Of a DNA stretch of 64,000 bases, positions 16,961 through 27,123 are shown one piece after another. A program made the position numbers and the translations under genes. A model generated the notes under the pieces. That model searched no databases. It had not been told where the DNA came from and was given only the letters and a program-made list of their open reading frames with translations. How positions within the stretch are numbered: the first letter of the stretch is position 1; every line of letters starts with the position of its first letter. The stretch lies in the NCBI RefSeq assembly GCF_027307225.1, contig NZ_DAHUXJ010000086.1, positions 1 through 64,000 on the forward strand, read 5' to 3'. The stretch is from Bradyrhizobium sp. GTDB taxonomy: Bacteria > Pseudomonadota > Alphaproteobacteria > Rhizobiales > Xanthobacteraceae.

Positions 16961-18570
16961 TGGCCGCTAACGCCTTCGACCGTCTTCGTTCGATCGTTCT
17001 CTCTGTCTTCCTGATTGTCGTCCTGACTTTGCCGGCATTCGCCGGCGCCTTCGACGATGCGGTCGCCAAATTCGCCAACGACGAGTTTTCCGATACCGAA
17101 GAGGCGATCGGCATGGTCGCGAGCTCCGGCAATCCGCTGGCCTTTCCCATCATCAGCGCGCTTCACGATGATCGGCTGTCGGCCGATCCGGACACCAAGA
17201 AGGTCTACATCACCCAGCAGGATGGCAAGATCATCGATGCGGCAACGGGGACTCCGGTCGCCAAGCTGCCGGACAACGCCGCCTCCGTTCGGCTCAATAA
17301 CCGTCTGCGACGCAGCGTCGAGGCCGCGCTCGGCAGCCTGACCTTGCTGTCACCCGATCCCGCCAAACGGATTGCGGCAGCACAAACCGTTTTCAAGTCG
17401 CACGAGGAAAGCGCTCTGCCGGTCGTCGAAGGGGCGCTGGCGAAAGAGACCAACAACGCGGTGAAGGCCGCGTTTGCCGAGGCGCGCGCGGCGATCCTGC
17501 TCAACAAGTCCGGCACCAGCGATGCCGACAGACTGGAGGCCATCGCCACGATCAAGGCGAGGGGCGATCAGGAAGCCCTTGCCTTGCTCACCGACCTTTC
17601 CGATCAGTCGCCATTGGTGGCCAAGGCGGCGGCGACCGCAGTGTCCTCGATCCAGAGCCGGCTTGCGATCTGGTCCGCGGTTCAGAACGCCTGGTACGGC
17701 CTGTCGCTTGGCTCGGTTCTGCTACTCGCTGCCATTGGCCTTGCCATCACCTTCGGCGTCATGGGCGTCATCAACATGGCGCATGGTGAGATGGTGATGC
17801 TCGGCGCCTACACCACCTTCGTGGTGCAGGACATCATCCGCACGAGTTTTCCTGGTCTGTTCGATTATTCGCTTTTCATCGCCGTGCCGCTGGCCTTTCT
17901 GGTAGCGGGCGCGATCGGCGTCTTGATCGAGCGGACGATCATTCGTTTTCTCTACGGACGGCCGCTCGAGACGTTGCTTGCGACCTGGGGCATTTCGCTG
18001 GTGCTGCAACAGGCGGTGCGCACGGCGTTCGGTCCCACCAACCGCGAAGTCGGCAATCCCTCCTGGATGAGCGGCGCGTTCGAGCTTGGCCAGATCACCA
18101 TCACCTATAACCGGCTATGGATTCTGTGTTTCACGCTTGCAGTGTTTGCAATCCTGCTGGCGATGCTGCGTTACACTGCCCTCGGGCTCGAGATGCGGGC
18201 GGTGACGCAGAACCGCCGCATGGCGGCCTCGATGGGGATCGCGACCTCGCGGGTCGATGCGCTGACCTTCGGACTTGGTTCAGGCATTGCCGGAATAGCC
18301 GGCGTGGCGCTGTCGCAGATCGACAACGTCAGTCCCAATCTCGGCCAGAGCTACATCATCGATTCCTTCATGGTCGTGGTGTTCGGCGGCGTCGGCAATT
18401 TGTGGGGCACGCTGGTCGGCGCCTTCACGCTCGGCATCGCCAACAAGTTCCTTGAGCCCGTTGCGGGCGCCGTGCTCGCCAAGATTGCCATTCTGGTCCT
18501 GATCATTCTCTTCATCCAGAAGCGGCCGCGCGGCCTGTTCGCGCTCAAGGGACGGGCGGTGGAAGCATGA
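16960..18570 (+). CDS. urtB: Urea ABC transporter permease UrtB
   Basis: Long-form UrtB of about 536 residues. A signal-like helix (LRSIVLSVFLIVVLTLPAFA) is followed by a roughly 200-residue periplasmic helical region. The LivH-type permease with about eight membrane segments starts near GLSLGSVLLLAAIGLAITFG. The EAA-like cytoplasmic loop MRAVTQNRRMAASMGI is present. The start chosen is the GTG at 16960, which gives the signal helix at once and has GGAG 5 nt upstream; a TTG at 16897 would translate through the repeat. The end overlaps urtC by 4 bp. Confidence 0.94.
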   Translation: MAANAFDRLRSIVLSVFLIVVLTLPAFAGAFDDAVAKFANDEFSDTEEAIGMVASSGNPLAFPIISALHDDRLSADPDTKKVYITQQDGKIIDAATGTPVAKLPDNAASVRLNNRLRRSVEAALGSLTLLSPDPAKRIAAAQTVFKSHEESALPVVEGALAKETNNAVKAAFAEARAAILLNKSGTSDADRLEAIATIKARGDQEALALLTDLSDQSPLVAKAAATAVSSIQSRLAIWSAVQNAWYGLSLGSVLLLAAIGLAITFGVMGVINMAHGEMVMLGAYTTFVVQDIIRTSFPGLFDYSLFIAVPLAFLVAGAIGVLIERTIIRFLYGRPLETLLATWGISLVLQQAVRTAFGPTNREVGNPSWMSGAFELGQITITYNRLWILCFTLAVFAILLAMLRYTALGLEMRAVTQNRRMAASMGIATSRVDALTFGLGSGIAGIAGVALSQIDNVSPNLGQSYIIDSFMVVVFGGVGNLWGTLVGAFTLGIANKFLEPVAGAVLAKIAILVLIILFIQKRPRGLFALKGRAVEA

Positions 18571-19736
18571 TGCCGCACGTCCTCACGCGCTCGCTGGATC
18601 GCGGCACGACGCTATTCGTCATCCTGGTCGCTGCTTGTGGCGTTCTGATTCCGCTGTCGAACCTGTTGTTGCCAACCGGCTCGATGCTGCAGGTGCCGAC
18701 CTATCTGGTGGCGTTGTTTGGCAAATATGCCTGCTACGCGGTACTCGCGCTCTCGATCGATTTGATCTGGGGCTATTGCGGCATTCTCTCACTCGGCCAC
18801 GGCGCATTCTTTGCACTTGGCGGCTACGCGATGGGCATGTACCTGATGCGCCAGATCGGCAGCCGCGGCGTATACGGCAATCCGGTCCTGCCCGACTTCA
18901 TGGTGTTTCTGAACTATCCGAAACTGCCTTGGTACTGGCACGGCTTCGACATGTTCTGGTTTGCCGCGTTAATGGTCGTTGTGGTGCCGGGGCTGCTCGC
19001 GTTCTGCTTCGGATGGCTGGCGTTCCGCTCCCGCGTCACCGGCGTATACCTCTCGATCATCACCCAGGCGATGACGTACGCCTTGCTGCTGGCGTTCTTC
19101 CGTAACGATTTCGGATTCGGCGGCAACAACGGACTGACCGACTTCAAGGATATCCTGGGTTTCAACGTGCAGGCGGAGGGCACCCGCGCTGCGTTGTTCG
19201 CGCTGAGCTGTCTCGCCATCATCGTCGCGTTCCTGACCTGCCGCGCCGTCGTCACCTCCAAGCTCGGCAAGGTGCTGATCGCGGTGCGCGATGCAGAATC
19301 TCGTACGCGGTTTCTCGGTTACCGTGTCGAGTCCTACAAGCTGTTCGTTTTCACCCTTTCGGCCTGCATGGCGGGCGTGGCGGGAGCGCTCTACGTGCCG
19401 CAGGTCGGCATCATCAACCCGTCAGAATTTGCGCCCGCCAACTCCATCGAGGCCGTGATCTGGGTCGCGGTCGGTGGTCGCGGCACGCTGATCGGCGCCG
19501 CGATCGGCGCGGTGGTGGTCAACTACGCCAAGACCTACTTCACATCCGGTCCGCTTGCGCCCTACTGGCTGTTCATGCTCGGCGCGCTTTTCATTCTGGT
19601 GACGTTGCTACTGCCCAAGGGCATCGTCGGCACCTTCAATCCGTGGTCGGAGCGGTGGAAGGCGGATCGCCTGACGGCGAATAGCGAAAGCGCGGCAGCC
19701 GAAGACGGCGTCAGCGAACCTCGTTTGGCGGAGTGA
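18567..19736 (+). CDS. urtC: Urea ABC transporter permease UrtC
   Basis: LivM-type permease of 389 residues with about nine membrane helices, partner of UrtB. Recognisable stretches are GHGAFFALGGYAMGMYLMRQIG and the cytoplasmic loop VLIAVRDAESRTRFLGYRVE. The C-terminal 30 residues are polar and acidic. It overlaps urtB and urtD by 4 bp each, so the genes are translationally coupled. Confidence 0.96.
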   Translation: MMPHVLTRSLDRGTTLFVILVAACGVLIPLSNLLLPTGSMLQVPTYLVALFGKYACYAVLALSIDLIWGYCGILSLGHGAFFALGGYAMGMYLMRQIGSRGVYGNPVLPDFMVFLNYPKLPWYWHGFDMFWFAALMVVVVPGLLAFCFGWLAFRSRVTGVYLSIITQAMTYALLLAFFRNDFGFGGNNGLTDFKDILGFNVQAEGTRAALFALSCLAIIVAFLTCRAVVTSKLGKVLIAVRDAESRTRFLGYRVESYKLFVFTLSACMAGVAGALYVPQVGIINPSEFAPANSIEAVIWVAVGGRGTLIGAAIGAVVVNYAKTYFTSGPLAPYWLFMLGALFILVTLLLPKGIVGTFNPWSERWKADRLTANSESAAAEDGVSEPRLAE

Positions 19737-19741
19737 GAGCG

Positions 19742-20494
19742 ATGGACGTCAGAGCCACTTCCGCATTGCTTTATCTCGACGGCGTGCACGTCTCTTTCGA
19801 CGGCTTTCACGCGATCAACAATCTATCGCTGACGCTCGAGCCCGGCGAAATGCGCGCGATCATCGGACCGAACGGCGCCGGCAAGACGACGATGATGGAT
19901 ATTATCACCGGCAAGACCAAGCCGGATGAAGGCACCGTGCTGTTCGACGGCGTGACGGATCTGACGCGACTCGACGAGACGCGAATTGCCGAACTCGGGA
20001 TCGGCCGCAAATTCCAGAAGCCGACTGTGTTCGAAAGCCAGTCCGTCGAAGACAATCTTCTGCTTGCACTCAATGTCGATCATAGCGTCAAGGGGACGCT
20101 GTTCTGGCGCGGCGGCAAGGCCGAGGCCGAACGGATCGAGCGTGTGCTCGAGACCATCCGCCTGAAGGACGCGCGCCGCCGATTGGCCGAAAGCCTGTCG
20201 CACGGCCAGAAGCAGTGGCTCGAGATCGGGATGCTGCTGGCGCAGGATCCGAAGCTGCTCCTGGTCGACGAGCCGGTGGCAGGCATGACGGATGTCGAAA
20301 CCCATCAGACCGCCGAGCTGCTCAAGGAAATCAACAAAGAGAAGACCGTGATGGTCGTCGAGCACGACATGACCTTTGTGCGCGAACTCGGCGTCAAGGT
20401 GACATGCCTGCACGAAGGCACGGTGCTCGCCGAAGGCACAATCGATCAGGTGTCGGCGAACGAACGCGTGGTCGAAGTGTATCTGGGACGATGA
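19742..20494 (+). CDS. urtD: Urea ABC transporter ATP-binding protein UrtD
   Basis: ABC ATPase of 250 residues (LivG type). Walker A is GPNGAGKTT at 42-50, the signature region is LSHGQKQWLEIG, Walker B is LLLVDEP, and the H-loop is VVEHD. The signature has SHGQ in place of SGGQ, common in UrtD. ATG at 19742 is preferred; a GTG at 19733 overlaps urtC. It precedes urtE by 3 bp. Confidence 0.95.
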   Translation: MDVRATSALLYLDGVHVSFDGFHAINNLSLTLEPGEMRAIIGPNGAGKTTMMDIITGKTKPDEGTVLFDGVTDLTRLDETRIAELGIGRKFQKPTVFESQSVEDNLLLALNVDHSVKGTLFWRGGKAEAERIERVLETIRLKDARRRLAESLSHGQKQWLEIGMLLAQDPKLLLVDEPVAGMTDVETHQTAELLKEINKEKTVMVVEHDMTFVRELGVKVTCLHEGTVLAEGTIDQVSANERVVEVYLGR

Positions 20495-20497
20495 GCC

Positions 20498-21193
20498 ATG
20501 CTGAAGGTCGACAACATCAATCTTTACTACGGCGCGGCGCAGGCGCTGCGCGGAGTCTCGATTTCGGCCGAGCCCGGCAAGGTAACCTGCGTGTTGGGGC
20601 GCAACGGCGTCGGCAAAACCAGCCTGTTGCGCGCGATGGTCGGCCAATATCCGATTTCGAGCGGATCGATCGTGTTCGACGGCGCCGACATCACCGCTCT
20701 CAAGCCCTATGAACGCGCGCGCAAGGGTATCGGCTTCGTGCCGCAGGGGCGCGAGATTTTTCCGCTGCTGACGGTGGAAGAGAACCTGAGAACCGGCTTC
20801 GGGCCGTTGAAACGCGAGGACCGCAACATACCCGACGACGTGTTCTCGCTGTTTCCGGTGCTGCAATCGATGCTCGGGCGCCGCGGCGGCGACCTTTCCG
20901 GTGGACAGCAGCAGCAACTGGCGATCGGCCGCGCACTGGTGATGCGGCCGAAGCTGTTGCTGCTCGACGAGCCGACCGAAGGTATCCAGCCGTCGATCAT
21001 CAAGGATATCGGGCGCGCGATCACCTATCTGCGCAGCCTCGGCAACATCGCGATCGTGCTGGTCGAGCAATATCTCGACTTTGCCTGCGATCTCGGCGAC
21101 AATTTTGCGGTCATGGACCGCGGCGCCGTGAAATATGCCTGTGATCGAGCCCATCTCGATCAAGGCGAAATCAGCCGTCAAATGGCCTTGTGA
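20498..21193 (+). CDS. urtE: Urea ABC transporter ATP-binding protein UrtE
   Basis: ABC ATPase of 231 residues (LivF type). Walker A is GRNGVGKTS near 33-41, the signature is LSGGQQQQLAIG, Walker B is LLLLDEPTEG, and the H-loop is VLVEQYLDF. The stretch QPSIIKDI after Walker B is typical of UrtE. It is the last urt gene, 41 bp before ureD, which points to one urt-ure transcription unit. Confidence 0.96.
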   Translation: MLKVDNINLYYGAAQALRGVSISAEPGKVTCVLGRNGVGKTSLLRAMVGQYPISSGSIVFDGADITALKPYERARKGIGFVPQGREIFPLLTVEENLRTGFGPLKREDRNIPDDVFSLFPVLQSMLGRRGGDLSGGQQQQLAIGRALVMRPKLLLLDEPTEGIQPSIIKDIGRAITYLRSLGNIAIVLVEQYLDFACDLGDNFAVMDRGAVKYACDRAHLDQGEISRQMAL

Positions 21194-21234
21194 GCGGGCT
21201 CGACGAAGCCGCCGTTGGTGTAGGGTGAAGGCGG

Positions 21235-22071
21235 ATGCAGATCGATACGACGGGCCAGAGCGCGGCGCTTTTTGCGGCCAACCGGGCCAGGGGCGTGGTG
21301 CGGTTCGATGTGGCTGATATCAACGGGGTGACCCGCCGCCGCGAACTGCACGAGGCAGGATCTTTGCGGGTGCGCTTTCCCTCGCCGGAAGATGACGGGC
21401 TTTCGGCCGTGCTGGTCAATACCGCGGGCGGTATCGCCGGCGGAGACCGCTTTGACATCGATATTGCAAGCAAGGCAGATGCGCGGCTGACCGTTACGAC
21501 GGCCGCGGCGGAAAAGATCTACCGGGCGGAAGGGGCCGCGGCCGAACTGAATGTCACGCTCAAGGCCGAAGGCCGTTCGCGTCTCGCGTGGCTGCCGCAG
21601 GAGACGATACTGTTTGACCGGGCGCGAATCCGCCGCCGGTTCGAGATCGACTTGTCCGATGCCGCTTCGCTTCTGCTCTGCGAAATCGTCGTGTTCGGCC
21701 GCATCGCCATGGGCGAGCGAATTCGAACCGGGGAATTTGTCGACCATTGGCGGCTACGCCGTGGCAGCCGGCTGGTCTTCGCCGAAAATATCAGGCTCGG
21801 CGGCGATATCGGCAGCAAGCTCGCAAGTCCTGCGATCGCCAAGGGCGGTGTCGCGATCGGCACCGCGCTGATCGTGCCCGGCGACGATGCGCTGGTGGAG
21901 CGGATCCGCGAGATTTCGCAGACGTTCGGCGGCGAGGTTGGCATCTCCGCATGGAATGGATTTGCAATGGCGCGCTTCTGTGCCCAAGATGCGGCCCGGC
22001 TGCGCGCCGATATGATGGCGGTGCTCCGCCGTGCCAGCGGCTCGGCCTTGCCGCGGCTATGGCTCAACTAA
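21235..22071 (+). CDS. ureD: Urease accessory protein UreD
   Basis: Urease maturation scaffold of 278 residues that joins UreF and UreG for nickel insertion into apo-urease. Family stretches visible are VLVNTAGGIAGGDRFDIDI, TTAAAEKIYRAEG and LAWLPQETILFDRARIRR. GAAGG lies 3 nt upstream of the ATG, as part of GAAGGCGG. It opens the ure cluster directly behind urtE. Confidence 0.95.
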   Translation: MQIDTTGQSAALFAANRARGVVRFDVADINGVTRRRELHEAGSLRVRFPSPEDDGLSAVLVNTAGGIAGGDRFDIDIASKADARLTVTTAAAEKIYRAEGAAAELNVTLKAEGRSRLAWLPQETILFDRARIRRRFEIDLSDAASLLLCEIVVFGRIAMGERIRTGEFVDHWRLRRGSRLVFAENIRLGGDIGSKLASPAIAKGGVAIGTALIVPGDDALVERIREISQTFGGEVGISAWNGFAMARFCAQDAARLRADMMAVLRRASGSALPRLWLN

Positions 22072-22112
22072 TCGGTGTGTTGGATCGGCTTTAAGACAAT
22101 CAGAGTGCTCGC

Positions 22113-22415
22113 ATGAATCTCTCTCCCCGCGAAAAGGACAAGCTGCTGATTTCCATGGCCGCGGTGGTGGCGCGGCGGCGCCTCGAACGCGGCGTCAAGC
22201 TCAATCACCCAGAAGCCGTGGCGATCATCTCGGATTTCATCGTCGAAGGCGCGCGCGACGGCCGCACGGTGGCCGAATTGATGCAGGCGGGTGCGCAGGT
22301 CCTCACCCGAGCGCAGGTGATGGATGGCATTCCGGAGATGATCCACGACATTCAGGTGGAAGCGACGTTTCCGGACGGCACCAAGCTTGTCACCGTGCAT
22401 GAGCCGATCCGGTGA
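22113..22415 (+). CDS. ureA: Urease gamma subunit UreA
   Basis: Small structural subunit of 100 residues, full family length. It opens [17 protein letters not shown] and contains the conserved stretches [20 protein letters not shown] and [19 protein letters not shown]. It is separated from ureB by 95 bp that hold a dispersed palindromic repeat. Confidence 0.97.
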   Translation: MNLSPREKDKLLISMAAVVARRRLERGVKLNHPEAVAIISDFIVEGARDGRTVAELMQAGAQVLTRAQVMDGIPEMIHDIQVEATFPDGTKLVTVHEPIR

Positions 22416-22420
22416 CGTCA

Positions 22421-22496
22421 GTCATTCCGGGATGGCGCGAAGCGGCAGATGTCTCGAGATTCCGGGTTCAATGCTTTCGCAACGCCCCGGGATGAC
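22421..22496. repeat. Dispersed GTCATTCCGGG palindromic repeat
   Basis: Imperfect terminal inverted repeats GTCATTCCGGG and CCCGGGATGAC bracket an inner half-palindrome TCTCGAGATTCCGGG. It fills the ureA-ureB gap and is unrelated in sequence to the two-hairpin modules. Such repeats are common between bradyrhizobial genes. It might form an RNA hairpin inside the ure transcript. Confidence 0.7.
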
Positions 22497-22510
22497 GGAG
22501 GAGAGAAACG

Positions 22511-22816
22511 ATGATCCCCGGTGAACTCTTCATCAAGGCTGGCGAGATCGAGCTCAATGCCGGCCGCAAGACGGTGATGCTCTCGGTCGCCAATAGCGGC
22601 GACCGCCCGATTCAGGTTGGGTCGCACTACCATTTCTTCGAAACCAATCCGGCGCTGAAGTTCGATCGCAAAAAGGCGCGCGGCATGAGGCTCGATATCG
22701 CCGCCGGCACCGCCGTGCGGTTCGAGCCGGGCCAGACTCGCGAGGTGCAACTCGTTGCGCTGGCCGGCAAGAAGACCATCTACGGCTTCCGCGGCGACGT
22801 GATGGGCAAGCTTTAA
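22511..22816 (+). CDS. ureB: Urease beta subunit UreB
   Basis: Structural subunit of 101 residues. It opens [20 protein letters not shown] and contains the conserved [26 protein letters not shown] with [25 protein letters not shown] lies upstream of the ATG. UreA, UreB and UreC are separate genes, as usual in alphaproteobacteria. Confidence 0.97.
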   Translation: MIPGELFIKAGEIELNAGRKTVMLSVANSGDRPIQVGSHYHFFETNPALKFDRKKARGMRLDIAAGTAVRFEPGQTREVQLVALAGKKTIYGFRGDVMGKL

Positions 22817-22843
22817 GCATTTGGGAGTGTCGGGGGCCAGATC

Positions 22844-24559
<1,716 letters not shown>

Positions 24560-24607
24560 GGTCGGACGCTTGTGATCTGATTTTGAACGAGAACCGGGAG
24601 GACGTTC

Positions 24608-24904
24608 GTGATCTACGTTATTGCCACCACCCAGATGAAGCCGGAGGGGCGTGAGGCCTTTCTTGCGGGCCACAAGGCATGCATCGCCGAGACGCTGAAG
24701 GAAAAAGGCTGCCTGTCCTACGAGGGGCATATCAGCATTCATGATCCGAACGTCTATGTTGTCGTCGAGCGCTGGGAAGCCCGCGACGATCTCAATTCGC
24801 ATGCGCGCGCGCCGCACATGAAGAAGTGGCGGGAGATATCGACGCCGTTGAAGGTCTCGACCGTGATCGAGATCCTTAGCGACGCCAAGGTCGAGAAGTT
24901 TTAG
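24608..24904 (+). CDS. Antibiotic biosynthesis monooxygenase (ABM)-fold small protein
   Basis: Protein of 98 residues with the dimeric ferredoxin-like ABM fold pattern: MIYVIATTQMKPEGREAFL, then GCLSYEGHISIHDPNVYVVVERWE, then HMKKWREISTPL. Family members include quinol monooxygenases and haem-degrading enzymes, and many have no known substrate. It starts with GTG preceded by GGGAGG and lies between ureC and ureE, 12 bp before ureE. It must be co-transcribed with urease genes, but no link to urea metabolism is known to me. Confidence 0.8.
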   Translation: MIYVIATTQMKPEGREAFLAGHKACIAETLKEKGCLSYEGHISIHDPNVYVVVERWEARDDLNSHARAPHMKKWREISTPLKVSTVIEILSDAKVEKF

Positions 24905-24916
24905 GGGAACTGAAGA

Positions 24917-25501
24917 ATGATCCGCGCGACGCAGGTCAAGCCGCAGCATCGCTGGACGAACGCAGCCGCCGACACGGTCGTGCTCGATTTCGACGATCGC
25001 CACCGTCGGAGGTCGGCGATGACGGGCACGCGTGGACTGGAATTCCTGCTCGACCTCGAGAATGCGGTGGCCTTGCGCGGCGGCGATGCGCTGGTGCTCG
25101 ACGATGGCCGGCTGGTCGAGGTGGTGGCGGCGCCGGAGCCGCTTCTGGAAATCCGCGGCCACGACCCGCAGCATCTTGTTCGCCTCGCCTGGCACCTGGG
25201 CAATCGTCATCTGCCGACGCAGATCATGGGACGGGGCTTGCGAATTCGCCGCGACCACGTCATCGAGGCGATGGTCAGGGGATTGGGCGCGCGGGTGGTC
25301 GAAATCGAAGCGCCGTTCGACCCGGAGGGCGGCGCCTATGCCGGTGACGGTCACGCGCGCGCGGCCCGTGAATCGCACGATCACATCGTGCACGGCCACC
25401 CGTCGCACGATCATCACCACGACCACGACCATCGCCATCCCGATGAACATTGTGGTCACGACCATCATCACGGCCATCCCCATGCTCATGAAGACAAATG
25501 A
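24917..25501 (+). CDS. ureE: Urease nickel metallochaperone UreE
   Basis: Protein of 194 residues. Domains: N-terminal UreE domain (about 1-75), C-terminal metal-binding domain (about 80-145, [18 protein letters not shown] with the nickel-binding His), and a 45-residue tail with more than twenty His plus Asp and Glu ([15 protein letters not shown]). The tail should store or sequester nickel. It overlaps ureF, whose ATG at 25488 lies inside the tail codons. Confidence 0.95.
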   Translation: MIRATQVKPQHRWTNAAADTVVLDFDDRHRRRSAMTGTRGLEFLLDLENAVALRGGDALVLDDGRLVEVVAAPEPLLEIRGHDPQHLVRLAWHLGNRHLPTQIMGRGLRIRRDHVIEAMVRGLGARVVEIEAPFDPEGGAYAGDGHARAARESHDHIVHGHPSHDHHHDHDHRHPDEHCGHDHHHGHPHAHEDK

Positions 25502-26267
25502 GCCGCCGCGCGATGGTCGGAGCGCGCCGGTCCAAGCTGCCACGGCGAACGAGCCGGCCGCGTCCAGTTCGTCCGGTCTATCCGAAAGCGAGGCCGCGGC
25601 GCTTTACCGGTTGATGACGTGGCTGTCGCCGTCGTTTCCGGTCGGCGCCTTCTCCTATTCGAGCGGCATCGAATGGGCGGTCGAGGCCGGCGACGTCACG
25701 GATGCTCGATCGCTTCGGCGCTGGCTCGGTTCCATGCTGGCGGACGGCCCCGGCGTTTGCGACGGCATCTTTCTGGCGCATGCGCACCGGGCCGCGGCGT
25801 CAGGCGATGACGCACGGCTCGCAGAAATCGCCGAACTTGCTTCTGCTTTTGTCGCCTCGCGTGAGCGCCACCTCGAAACTACGGCGCAGGGCAGGGCGTT
25901 CATCGAGATCGCGCGCGCCGCATGGAATTCCCCATCGCTCGATCGGCTGGTCACGGCTTGCGGGGCGGTTATCGTCTATCCAGTTGCGGTCGGTCTGGTC
26001 AGCGCCGCGCACGCGGTTCCGCTTGTGCCGACGGTTCATGCGTTTTTGCATGCGGTGGTCTCGAACTGGATATCGGCCGGCGCGCGCCTGGTTCCGCTCG
26101 GACAAACCAACAGCCAGCGTGTGCTGGCGGAGCTTGAGCCGGCCGTGTCGGCGGCCGCGAAGCGCGCGCTCGGGGCTTCGGTCGATGATCTCGGCAGCGC
26201 AACCTTTCGCGCCGATATCGCCGGCATGCGGCATGAGACCCAGTACACGCGCTTGTTCCGGTCATGA
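25488..26267 (+). CDS. ureF: Urease accessory protein UreF
   Basis: Urease maturation factor of 259 residues that partners with UreD and UreG. The first 35 or so residues are a Pro/Ala/Ser-rich extension. The conserved UreF domain begins [20 protein letters not shown] and includes [15 protein letters not shown] and the C-terminal [13 protein letters not shown]. The ATG at 25488 overlaps the ureE stop by 14 bp; an ATG at 25482 is also in frame, and the frame stays open far upstream. Confidence 0.94.
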   Translation: MKTNEPPRDGRSAPVQAATANEPAASSSSGLSESEAAALYRLMTWLSPSFPVGAFSYSSGIEWAVEAGDVTDARSLRRWLGSMLADGPGVCDGIFLAHAHRAAASGDDARLAEIAELASAFVASRERHLETTAQGRAFIEIARAAWNSPSLDRLVTACGAVIVYPVAVGLVSAAHAVPLVPTVHAFLHAVVSNWISAGARLVPLGQTNSQRVLAELEPAVSAAAKRALGASVDDLGSATFRADIAGMRHETQYTRLFRS

Positions 26268-26291
26268 TATATCGAGGGGCGGAATTTAAGG

Positions 26292-26924
26292 ATGATCAAG
26301 ATGCCTAGTTCACACGGTCCGCTTCGCGTCGGCATCGGAGGGCCGGTTGGGTCGGGGAAAACCGCGCTGATGGATCTGCTCTGCAAGGCGATGCGCGAGC
26401 GCTACGACATCGCGGCGATCACCAACGACATCTATACAAAATGGGATGCCGAATTTCTCGTTCGGTCGGGATCGCTGACGGCGGATCGAATCGCAGGCGT
26501 CGAGACCGGCGGCTGCCCGCATACCGCCATTCGCGAGGACGCCTCGATGAACCTGGCGGCGGTGGCTGATATGCGCGCCAGGTTTCCCGGTCTCGACGTG
26601 GTGCTGATCGAATCCGGCGGCGACAACCTCGCCGCCACCTTCTCGCCGGAACTGGCTGACCTCACCATCTACGTGATCGATGTGGCCGCCGGCGACAAAA
26701 TCCCGTCCAAGGGCGGCCCAGGCATCACCCGTTCGGACCTTCTTGTGATCAACAAGATCGACCTCGCTCCTCATGTTGGCGCCTCGCTGGAAAAGATGGA
26801 TACCGATGCCAAGCGGATGCGTGGCGAGCGGCCCTTCGTGATGACGAACCTGAAGAAGAGCGAGGGCCTGGATCGCATCGTCGGCTTCATCGAGGCCAAG
26901 GGCGGTCTTAAGGCGGCGAATTAA
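26292..26924 (+). CDS. ureG: Urease accessory GTPase UreG
   Basis: SIMIBI-class GTPase of 210 residues that drives nickel delivery. P-loop GPVGSGKTA lies at 17-25, followed by [13 protein letters not shown], the metal-binding CPH within [30 protein letters not shown], and the guanine motif NKIDLAP. It is the last gene of the cluster, 25 bp after ureF. Confidence 0.97.
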   Translation: MIKMPSSHGPLRVGIGGPVGSGKTALMDLLCKAMRERYDIAAITNDIYTKWDAEFLVRSGSLTADRIAGVETGGCPHTAIREDASMNLAAVADMRARFPGLDVVLIESGGDNLAATFSPELADLTIYVIDVAAGDKIPSKGGPGITRSDLLVINKIDLAPHVGASLEKMDTDAKRMRGERPFVMTNLKKSEGLDRIVGFIEAKGGLKAAN

Positions 26925-26953
26925 GGTTAGCGCCCCAATCAGCGGCAGCCCAC

Positions 26954-26978
26954 GGAACAAAATCGGCTGGTGTCGGTT
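26954..26978 (+). promoter_or_regulatory. Near-consensus EcfG-type promoter before the sensor kinase
   Basis: GGAAC (26954-26958), 16 nt, GGTT (26975-26978). The known alphaproteobacterial EcfG consensus is GGAAC-N16/17-CGTT, so one base differs. It points towards the kinase gene next to phyR and ecfG, where control by EcfG would make sense. Confidence 0.55.
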
Positions 26979-27123
26979 AACTTCCTTCGACGCATTAACC
27001 TGTTTTGCGTGGTAGTCAGTTTGCCCGCCGTGTTAGACCCCGTTCGCGAACCGTTGTTACAATCGATGAATACGGCTTCTGTCACCGGATGGTTGGCTCG
27101 CACAACGTTCGGGTTTTTGGACC

